DNA of 7,205 nt, taken from contig JBMSMG010000076.1 of NCBI GenBank assembly GCA_049421025.1, positions 1-7,205 on the forward strand. The letters are read 5' to 3'. Under the pieces are notes generated by a model that ran no database searches, was not told the DNA's origin, and saw nothing but the letters and a program-made list of their open reading frames with translations. Made by a program: the position numbers and the translations under genes. The stretch comes from RGUW01 sp049421025 (lineage in GTDB: Bacteria; Cyanobacteriota; Cyanobacteriia; PCC-6307; Cyanobiaceae). Below are positions 1 to 4,515 of this stretch, piece by piece (position 1 is the stretch's first letter; every line of letters starts with the position of its first letter).

Positions 1-408
1 TTTTATGTCTATGTGAGCTATGGCATTCACCACTGCGTCAACGTGGTGACCCATAAGGCTGATTGGGCCAATGGCGTGTTGCTGCGTGCGCTCGCCATGC
101 CAGGTGAGGCTGAGCGTGTGGCGGCCGGTCCGGCGCTATTGGCGCGTCGCTTTGGCATCGATCGCAGCTGCGATGCCCAGCCCGCCCAACAGGCCAGTGG
201 GCTGTGGATCGCCCCGCGCCATCGGCAGCTTGTTGATCTGAGCGGCGCCGATCTGATGCAGACCTCTCGTATCGGCATCAGCCAGGGGCAGGAGCTGCCT
301 TGGCGCTGGTATTTGCGCGCCAGCCGCAGTGTGAGCAGGCGGGCCAGGGGAGATAGCAACCCGCCGCTCAGCGAGGACTTGTCAGCTCGCCTAGGTCAAA
401 TCGGTTGA
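1..408 (+). CDS. mpg: DNA-3-methyladenine glycosylase (AAG/MPG type), 3' part only
   Basis: This is the C-terminal 135 codons of an alkyladenine DNA glycosylase, a base-excision repair enzyme that flips out and removes alkylated purines such as 3-methyladenine. The frame is open from base 1, so the gene starts outside the window; the GTG at 13 is an internal valine codon, not a start. The visible part begins FYVYVSYGIHHCVNVV. This aligns in spacing with the human AAG segment holding Tyr159, the intercalating Tyr162 and Asn169; the counterparts here are Y4, Y7 and N14 of the visible part. It is followed by GVLLRAL and a GPALLARRFGI segment typical of the family. The catalytic glutamate lies upstream and cannot be checked. 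The last 25 or so residues are basic and poorly conserved. The gene ends 53 nt before pyrB on the same strand, with no terminator in between, so co-transcription is possible. Confidence 0.9.
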   Translation, partial: FYVYVSYGIHHCVNVVTHKADWANGVLLRALAMPGEAERVAAGPALLARRFGIDRSCDAQPAQQASGLWIAPRHRQLVDLSGADLMQTSRIGISQGQELPWRWYLRASRSVSRRARGDSNPPLSEDLSARLGQIG

Positions 409-461
409 TAGGCAGCTTTTGAACTCCCCGTCTACTCTGAGGTTGTGCGCGCCGGCAGCCC

Positions 462-1496
462 TTGAGCGACTGGACCCACCGCCATGTGCTCGATCTGGCG
501 GCCTTTTCGCTTGACGATTACGCCATGGTGCTGGAGCTGGCGCAGCGCTTTCGCGCCATGCCAACCAGCGGGGCCCGCAAGCTGCCAGCCTTGCAGGGCC
601 GGCTGGTCACCACGCTCTTTTTTGAGCCGAGCACCCGCACCCGCAGCAGCTTTGAGCTGGCGGCAAGGCGTCTGTCAGCCGATGTGCAGAGTTTTTCGCC
701 TGCCTCCAGTTCGCTGAGCAAAGGCGAAAGCCTGCTTGACACCGTGCGCACCTATGTCGCTATGGGGGCCGAACTGCTGGTGGTGCGTCACCGCGCCACG
801 GCGGTGCCGCAGCAGCTGGCTGAGGCGCTCGATGCGGCAGGTGAGCAGGTCGCCGTACTGAATGGCGGCGACGGGCTGCACAGCCACCCCAGCCAGGGAT
901 TGCTGGATCTGTTCACCCTGGCGCGGCATTTTGCCCCCGACGCTCCTGGCCCTGAGGCCTTGCGCGGCAAGCGCATCACCATCGTTGGCGATGTTCTGCA
1001 TTCGCGCGTGGCGCGCTCGAATCTGTGGGCACTCACGGCCTGCGGTGCCGATGTGGTGCTGTGCGGCCCGCCCACCCTGCTGCCCGAGGCCTTTGCACAC
1101 TTTGTGGCGGCCCCGCCCCCTGGTCAGTCGCACGATCCGGTGGCTGCGCGCGGTTCAGTGCGCCTCGAGCGCGATCTTGATGCGGCGCTAGCAGGCGCTG
1201 ATGCGGTCATGACACTGCGGCTGCAACAAGAACGCATGCAGCAGAACCTGCTCACCAGCCTCGATGGCTACCACCGGCGCTACGGCCTCACCCATGGGCG
1301 CCTGGCTGTGTGCGGCCGCCCTGTGCCGGTGCTGCACCCAGGCCCTGTGAACCGCGGCGTCGAAATGAGCGGAGAGCTGCTCGACGATCCGGCGGTGTCG
1401 CTGGTTGATGAGCAGGTGCGCAACGGTATCCCCATTCGCATGGCGCTGCTGTATTTGCTTCAGAGCAGCTTGAACCCGTCCAGCAAGAGGCCATAA
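462..1496 (+). CDS. pyrB: Aspartate carbamoyltransferase catalytic chain
   Basis: PyrB condenses carbamoyl phosphate with L-aspartate to N-carbamoyl-aspartate, the committed step of cytosolic pyrimidine synthesis. The 344-residue product is a little longer than the usual 300-310. Visible motifs are the carbamoyl-phosphate loop PSTRTRS (56-62), SLSKGES (84-90) with the catalytic lysine, the HPSQ motif (142-145), HSRVARSN (180-187), the aspartate-side loop RLQQERM (253-259) and HPGPVNRGVE (292-301). All key active-site residues appear intact. The start is inferred as TTG at 462: an in-frame stop at 438-440 excludes anything further upstream, no ATG or GTG lies between, and translation from TTG gives MSDWTHRHVLDL, which resembles cyanobacterial PyrB N-termini. 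The next option, GTG at 486, would remove eight of these residues. No Shine-Dalgarno is seen next to the TTG. The last 37 nt overlap the 3' end of the convergent ycf20 gene. No regulatory PyrI gene is visible. Confidence 0.96.
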   Translation: MSDWTHRHVLDLAAFSLDDYAMVLELAQRFRAMPTSGARKLPALQGRLVTTLFFEPSTRTRSSFELAARRLSADVQSFSPASSSLSKGESLLDTVRTYVAMGAELLVVRHRATAVPQQLAEALDAAGEQVAVLNGGDGLHSHPSQGLLDLFTLARHFAPDAPGPEALRGKRITIVGDVLHSRVARSNLWALTACGADVVLCGPPTLLPEAFAHFVAAPPPGQSHDPVAARGSVRLERDLDAALAGADAVMTLRLQQERMQQNLLTSLDGYHRRYGLTHGRLAVCGRPVPVLHPGPVNRGVEMSGELLDDPAVSLVDEQVRNGIPIRMALLYLLQSSLNPSSKRP

Positions 1497-1801
1497 AGCA
1501 GCCCGATACGGGCCATGTCGAGCAGGGCCACAGTCAGCTCTTGGCCCTGCTGGCGCCGCAGCGGCCCCCGCAGCCGTGCAGCCAGCTCGATCGTCAGCAC
1601 GCAGATCAGTGCACTGAGGGGATCGAGCCGCGCCAAGGTGCCGCTGATCGAGCCGACGGCGCCACCGATCATGAAACTGCTCAGCAAGACAAGCAGCAGC
1701 AACGACAAGCGCCGCCACGGATTGCTAGCCCATTCCTGCAGCCGCACCCCCGATCCAAGGATCAGGCGTTGGAAGCGGGTTTGCTGCAGCGGAGGTTGCA
1801 A
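1460..1801 (-). CDS. ycf20: Ycf20-like membrane protein (DUF565)
   Basis: A 113-residue protein recognised as the cyanobacterial/plastid Ycf20 (DUF565) family. The core motif SNPWRRLSLLLL (26-37) leads into a hydrophobic segment at about 32-50. A second hydrophobic stretch lies at about 61-75 after LDPLSALI, then a basic loop (77-86), and a third helical hydrophobic segment at about 90-112 ends in FKLL. This order matches the family as I recall it. The biochemical role is unknown; in green algae and plants YCF20 mutants (npq7) have been linked to altered non-photochemical quenching, which is established outside cyanobacteria only. The start is uncertain: TTG at 1801 gives MQPPLQQTRFQRL, in-frame GTG at 1745 (residue 19) is the alternative, and no in-frame ATG lies upstream before the stop at 1859-1861. 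The 3' end runs 37 nt into convergent pyrB. Confidence 0.82.
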   Translation of the reverse strand: MQPPLQQTRFQRLILGSGVRLQEWASNPWRRLSLLLLVLLSSFMIGGAVGSISGTLARLDPLSALICVLTIELAARLRGPLRRQQGQELTVALLDMARIGLLYGLLLDGFKLL

Positions 1802-1828
1802 AGGGGTGCAGGTGTGCTGTTGGCGGTG

Positions 1829-1963
1829 ATCCCCATCACCCAGCCCAACCCTGCAGGCCTATTTCTACACCATCTATGGCGCCTGTGGGGTTATTGACCA
1901 CCACTGATAGGGGATGCCAATGAAAAAGCCCGGAGCACAGGGCCCGGGCTGGGTGATGGGGAT
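1829..1963. repeat. Perfect 18-nt inverted repeat spanning 135 bp
   Basis: The left arm (1829-1846) reads ATCCCCATCACCCAGCCC and the right arm (1946-1963) is its exact reverse complement, GGGCTGGGTGATGGGGAT. The arms are separated by 99 nt. The right arm overlaps the terminator hairpin by five bases. The left arm also takes part in a local 6-bp hairpin, GGTGAT-CCCC-ATCACC (1825-1840). No target-site duplication is visible beside the arms and no coding sequence lies between them. It could be a remnant of a small palindromic element or a local inverted duplication; function unknown. Confidence 0.85.
1923..1950 (-). terminator. Intrinsic terminator of the tRNA-Ala / PCP_red / 65-aa unit
   Basis: Read on the minus strand, the arm AGCCCGG (1950-1944) pairs with CCGGGCT (1933-1927) around a 10-nt loop, and the second arm runs into five T residues (1927-1923). 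It lies about 52 nt beyond the stop codon of the 65-residue minus-strand gene and upstream of ycf20, so it probably ends that transcription unit and separates it from ycf20. Confidence 0.75.
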
Positions 1964-2002
1964 GGCTTCACCAAAGCGCCTGGTTGGCGCAGCGGCAAGG
2001 GG

Positions 2003-2200
2003 TCAGCCGTCGCTTTCTTTCTTGCGTGAGGTTTTGCCTTCGAGCAGCTCCAGCAGGGCTTCCATTTGGGCCATCACACCGCGCACCTCGCCGGCTTCGG
2101 GCAGCAGGCCGTCTTCCATCACGCCCTGATGCATTTCCCGGAGCTCCTGGCGGATGTAGCGCAGGTGAGAGACCACCTGTTCGCGCTTCGACTGCGACAT
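2003..2200 (-). CDS. Conserved small helical protein, function unknown
   Basis: A 65-residue protein, MSQSKREQVVSHLRYIRQEL at its N-terminus. I recognise the sequence type as a conserved hypothetical of picocyanobacteria, but know no function. It is predicted almost wholly helical: a basic amphipathic helix (4-24), a short linker with MEDGLLPEAGEV (28-39), a second leucine- and methionine-rich helix (40-54), and a charged tail (55-65, GKTSRKKESDG). There is no signal peptide, membrane segment or cysteine. The two helices could form a hairpin or dimerise. ATG at 2200 is chosen because it gives the complete first helix; a weak AGG lies a few bases upstream, and the ATG at 2210 is in another frame. 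It is downstream of the PCP_red-like gene by 47 nt on the same strand and followed by an intrinsic terminator, which supports a real, expressed gene. Confidence 0.75.
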   Translation of the reverse strand: MSQSKREQVVSHLRYIRQELREMHQGVMEDGLLPEAGEVRGVMAQMEALLELLEGKTSRKKESDG

Positions 2201-2247
2201 GGACCTGCATTAGGTATTTCTGCCCTCCCTTTTACCCTATCGGGGGT

Positions 2248-2409
2248 CTACTTCTGGCCGAACTGGGCTTTGGCCTCCTCGTAGAAGGCCTCGCTGACTT
2301 CGTTCTGGCCGGCTTCGGCAGCCAGGGTTTCAATGCGGCGCCGCACGACCGGCCGCACGAAGAAGGGCACCTCTTTCAACCGTGCTTCTGCAGCAGCAGA
2401 CCAGTTCAT
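2248..2409 (-). CDS. Stand-alone PCP_red-domain microprotein (ChlB C-terminal-like)
   Basis: This 53-residue ORF starts MNWSAAAEARLKEVPFFVRP and ends in KAQFGQK. It resembles the small PCP_red domain that forms the C-terminus of ChlB/BchB, a subunit of the light-independent protochlorophyllide reductase. The matching pattern is a tryptophan followed by an alanine/glutamate-rich helix (3-10), the L-K-x-V-P-F-F-V-R core (11-19), a basic helix with an R-R-x-I-E turn (23-27), a glycine at 35, and a final acidic helix (38-49). Stand-alone PCP_red proteins occur in cyanobacteria; their role is not known to me, though a link to tetrapyrroles is a reasonable guess. It cannot itself be a reductase, because it has no cofactor domain. 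The start ATG lies only 24 nt after the tRNA 3' end, and no clear Shine-Dalgarno is seen. It precedes the 65-residue gene on the same strand. Confidence 0.8.
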   Translation of the reverse strand: MNWSAAAEARLKEVPFFVRPVVRRRIETLAAEAGQNEVSEAFYEEAKAQFGQK

Positions 2410-2433
2410 GGAGATGGCTGATCTTGAGTTCGA

Positions 2434-2506
2434 TGGAGAATAGGGGACTCGAACCCCTGACCTCTGCGGTGCGATCGCAGCGCTCTACCAGCTGAGCTAA
2501 TTCCCC
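2434..2506 (-). tRNA. tRNA-Ala, anticodon CGC
   Basis: The minus strand folds into a complete 73-nt cloverleaf. The acceptor stem is GGGGAAT/ATTCTCC, including the G3:U70 wobble that is the main alanine identity element. The D-arm is GCTC-AGCTGGTA-GAGC. The anticodon arm is CTGCG-ATCGCAC-CGCAG, with T33 followed by the anticodon CGC, which reads codon GCG. The variable loop is AGGTC, the T-arm AGGGG-TTCGAGT-CCCCT, and the discriminator A73. The 3' CCA is not encoded (TCG follows), so it must be added enzymatically. The anticodon arm contains the octamer GCGATCGC (HIP1). Confidence 0.95.
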
Positions 2507-2517
2507 TGGTGGGGTCC

Positions 2518-2526
2518 ATTATTTCA
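2518..2526 (-). promoter_or_regulatory. Candidate extended -10 promoter for tRNA-Ala
   Basis: On the minus strand the sequence TGAAATAAT gives an extended -10 element: TG, one base, then AATAAT, five of six matches to TATAAT. The hexamer ends 11 nt before the first base of the mature tRNA, leaving room for a short leader. The 17-nt-spaced -35 position is GCCTGG and is poor, as is usual where an extended -10 is used. It stands out as the AT-rich patch in the 59-bp gap between divergent genes. Confidence 0.5.
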
Positions 2527-2565
2527 AAGAAACCGTCGCCCCAGGCCCTGCCGCCCTGAGCTGAG

Positions 2566-2775
2566 ATGACCACCTCGATCACCCCTGAACGCCTGGCGGC
2601 CTTCGATGAGGCGGCAACCGCCGAGTTGGCCCGGAGGCTTGAGGACGATGACTATCCATCACCCTTTGATGGTTTGGCCGACTGGCATTTGATGCGCGCC
2701 TTGGCGATCCATCGCCCCGAGCTGGCCCGCCCCTATGTGCACCTGGTTGATCAGGAGCCCTTTGATGAGGACTGA
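2566..2775 (+). CDS. Small acidic conserved protein, DUF2555-like
   Basis: A 69-residue acidic protein. The core LARRLEDDDYPSPFDGLADWHLMRALAIHRPELARPY (given in parts: LARRLEDDDYPSPF at 20-33, DWHLMRALAIHRPEL at 39-53, PYVHLVDQEPFDED at 56-69) matches my memory of the cyanobacterial DUF2555 family in length and motif order. Its function is unknown. It has no signal peptide, cysteines or membrane segment and is probably soluble and helical. ATG at 2566 is the first start in frame with the conserved region; the leader CTGAGCTGAG shows no good Shine-Dalgarno. Its stop overlaps the coaBC start by 11 nt (2765-2775), which suggests translational coupling and a two-gene operon transcribed divergently from the tRNA. 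No strong plus-strand promoter was found in the 59-nt gap. Confidence 0.8.
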   Translation: MTTSITPERLAAFDEAATAELARRLEDDDYPSPFDGLADWHLMRALAIHRPELARPYVHLVDQEPFDED

Positions 2776-4057
2776 CCCGCTAGCAGGGCGGCGCATTCTG
2801 GTCGGCATCACCGGCAGCATTGCTGCGGTCAAGTTGCCGTTGGTGGTCAGTGCCCTGGCCAAGCGCGGTGCCCAGGTGCGCTGTGTGCTGACGCCCAGTG
2901 CTGCCGAGCTGGTAAGCCCGGTGGCCCTGGCCTCGCTGAGCCGGCATCGCTGCTATCTCGATGCTGACCAATGGAGCCATAGCGCTGATCGCCCCCTGCA
3001 CATCGAGCTGGCCGAATGGGCCGAGTTGGTGCTGCTCGCACCCCTGAGCGCCACCACCTTGGGCCGCTGGCTGCATGGCCTGGCAGACACCCTGCTGGCC
3101 AGCACCCTGCTGGCCAGCGAGGCACCGGTGCTGGCAGCTGCCGCCATGAACACCAGCATGTGGCAGAGCCCGCCGGTGCGGCGCAACTGGCATCAGTTGC
3201 ACGCTTTTGAGCGGGTGTTGCCGCTGGCGCCGGCAGCAGGGCTGCTGGCCTGCGACAGGCGTGGTGACGGCCGCATGGCCGAGCCTGAGCTGTTGCTGCT
3301 GGCGCTTGAGTCGCTGGCCCTGTGGGGCTGGCGGCGCGACTGGCAGGGCCGCCGCCTGCTGGTCAGTGCAGGCCCCACCCGCGAACCGCTTGATCCGGCG
3401 CGTTGCATCACCAACCCCAGCACTGGCCGCATGGGCGTGCTGCTGGCCCAGGCCGCCAGATTGCGCGGCGCCGAGGTGGATCTGGTGCACGGCCCCCTGC
3501 AGCTCGAGCCTGCCTGGCTCGAGGGGCTGCACTGCCACGCGGCTGACACAGCAGCGCAGATGCAACAAGCCCTGGCTGAACGGCAACCCACTGCCGATGC
3601 GATCGCCATGGCGGCAGCTGTCGCTGACCACCGCCGCGCTGCCCCCGCCCAGCGCAAGGCCAGCAAGGACGAGCTCTCTGCTGCTTTGGCCAGCGGCTGG
3701 GAGCCTGTGCCAGATCTGCTGGCCGAACTGGTAGCGCGCCGCACCGGCCAGCAGCCCATTCTTGGCTTTGCCGCCTACAGCCAGGGCGGCCTGGAGGCGG
3801 CTCGGGCCAAACGCGAACGCAAAGGGTGCGATCTGCTGTTTGCCAATCCGATTGATCAGGCCGATGCAGGCTTCGGTTCAACCACCAACCAGGGGTGGTT
3901 GTTTGGCCCCGCTGGCCTTGAGCGTGAGTTGGCGCCAATGAGCAAGCTGGCCCTGGCCCATCAATTGCTCAGCGCCCTGGGCAGCTTGCTGGAGCCAGCG
4001 CTCAGGCCGCCAGTGGGTGATCGTCATCGTGGCGATCACGCTGCAGCAGATCCATAA
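2765..4057 (+). CDS. coaBC: Bifunctional phosphopantothenoylcysteine decarboxylase / phosphopantothenate-cysteine ligase
   Basis: CoaBC (Dfp) joins cysteine to 4'-phosphopantothenate (CoaB) and decarboxylates the product with FMN (CoaC), giving 4'-phosphopantetheine for coenzyme A. The 430-residue product has both domains in order. CoaC has GITGSIAAVK (14-23), the catalytic-histidine segment HIELAEWAE (79-87), an AAMN motif (126-129; normally PAMN) and the active-site cysteine in LACDRRGDGRM (161-171). CoaB has SAGPTREPLDP (201-211), NPSTGRMG (217-224), AAAVADH (283-289), lysines at 298 and 301, GFAAYS (334-339; often GFAAET) and FGSTTN (370-375). ATG at 2765 is preferred over the in-frame ATG at 2735, because it follows the 11-nt overlap with the upstream gene and leaves a normal N-terminus. 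The last 18 residues lie over the convergent 120-residue gene and look non-conserved. Confidence 0.95.
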   Translation: MRTDPLAGRRILVGITGSIAAVKLPLVVSALAKRGAQVRCVLTPSAAELVSPVALASLSRHRCYLDADQWSHSADRPLHIELAEWAELVLLAPLSATTLGRWLHGLADTLLASTLLASEAPVLAAAAMNTSMWQSPPVRRNWHQLHAFERVLPLAPAAGLLACDRRGDGRMAEPELLLLALESLALWGWRRDWQGRRLLVSAGPTREPLDPARCITNPSTGRMGVLLAQAARLRGAEVDLVHGPLQLEPAWLEGLHCHAADTAAQMQQALAERQPTADAIAMAAAVADHRRAAPAQRKASKDELSAALASGWEPVPDLLAELVARRTGQQPILGFAAYSQGGLEAARAKRERKGCDLLFANPIDQADAGFGSTTNQGWLFGPAGLERELAPMSKLALAHQLLSALGSLLEPALRPPVGDRHRGDHAAADP

Positions 4058-4364
4058 AGGTGCGCAGCTGCAGCCGCGGTATGTAGGGCCAACCGCCGCT
4101 TTGCTCCATTTCGCGTAGGAGGTTGAACAAGGCGCTGCGATCGGCTGGCAGGCTGCTGCGAAAGGCGCCGTCCTGCAGGGTCCGGTGCAGCTGCTCCAGT
4201 TGACGCAGCAGGGTGAGCAGGCCCTGGGGATTGCCTGAGAGTTCGCCTGCCAACGCCTCCAGCTCGGTGATCACCGCGTCAAGGCGCTGCTGCTGCTGGC
4301 TGCTCAGGGCGTCCGTGCTGGTTGGTTCGGCAGTGGTGTTGGCGGGGGTGCTGAAATCGCTCAT
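4002..4364 (-). CDS. Conserved protein of unknown function, 120 aa
   Basis: I do not assign a function; the sequence type resembles conserved hypotheticals of marine Synechococcus and Prochlorococcus near psbO. Residues 1-27 are a low-complexity Thr/Ser/Ala/Gln leader. Residues 28-64 form a probable amphipathic, leucine-heptad-like helix (RLDAVITELEAL, then LLTLLRQLEQLHRTL). The region 65-107 looks most constrained: LQDGAFRSSLPADRSALFNL, then REMEQSGGWPYIPRLQLRTF. The tail is rich in Asp and His (RDRHDDDHPLAA). No signal peptide, transmembrane helix or cysteine is seen, so it is probably soluble and possibly oligomeric. ATG at 4364 is chosen because longer in-frame extensions run through the psbO leader and into psbO itself. 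Its last 56 nt overlap convergent coaBC. It is divergent from psbO across a 151-bp gap, so the two could share control. Confidence 0.75.
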   Translation of the reverse strand: MSDFSTPANTTAEPTSTDALSSQQQQRLDAVITELEALAGELSGNPQGLLTLLRQLEQLHRTLQDGAFRSSLPADRSALFNLLREMEQSGGWPYIPRLQLRTFMDLLQRDRHDDDHPLAA

Positions 4365-4515
4365 ATCGACGGTTCTCGAGACATCGGTGCATCCGCGGCC
4401 GTTGGCAGCGGCGGGTGCTGGCTCAGGGCTCCCATACAGGTTGTTGAGAGCCGCGACATCGTAGGGGTATGCGGCATTTTGCACCGGTAGGATCCGCCCC
4501 AGATCGGTTTCCCCC
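4365..4515. other. Divergent intergenic region: 120-aa gene / psbO
   Basis: This 151-bp gap must hold the promoters of two divergent genes. On the plus strand possible -10 elements are TAGGAT (4488-4493) and, behind TTGAGA (4444-4449), TATGCG (4468-4473) at 18-nt spacing; neither pair is convincing. The last 22 nt before psbO are pyrimidine-rich and have no Shine-Dalgarno. No terminator or strong repeat is seen. Confidence 0.5.

Larger units (their letters stand above)
1802..2002. other. Non-coding interval between ycf20 and the 65-aa gene
   Basis: This 201-bp gap holds the minus-strand terminator and the 18-nt inverted repeat. The remainder (1847-1922) must contain the ycf20 promoter if that gene is expressed on its own. 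The best -10-like element on the minus strand is TAGAAA, near 1860-1865, without a recognisable -35, so I do not call a promoter. Open frames crossing the gap on the plus strand show no family resemblance. Confidence 0.6.

Noticed and set aside
405..447. Promoter for pyrB using TTGATA (405-410) or TTGAAC (419-424)
   Set aside because: Neither -35-like box has a -10-like hexamer at 16-19 nt; TACTCT (433-438) is 22 and 8 nt away respectively.
1984..2421. 145-residue plus-strand frame
   Set aside because: It is antisense to two small minus-strand genes that show protein-level motifs, a tRNA-linked promoter and a terminator.
3089..3118. Tandem 15-nt repeat ACCCTGCTGGCCAGC twice in coaBC
   Set aside because: It encodes TLLAS-TLLAS within a segment of normal family length, so it looks like codon-level similarity rather than an insertion.
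2780..3631. 283-residue open frame on the minus strand opposite coaBC
   Set aside because: A composition shadow of coaBC: Gln/His/Gly/Ala-rich, no conserved domain pattern.
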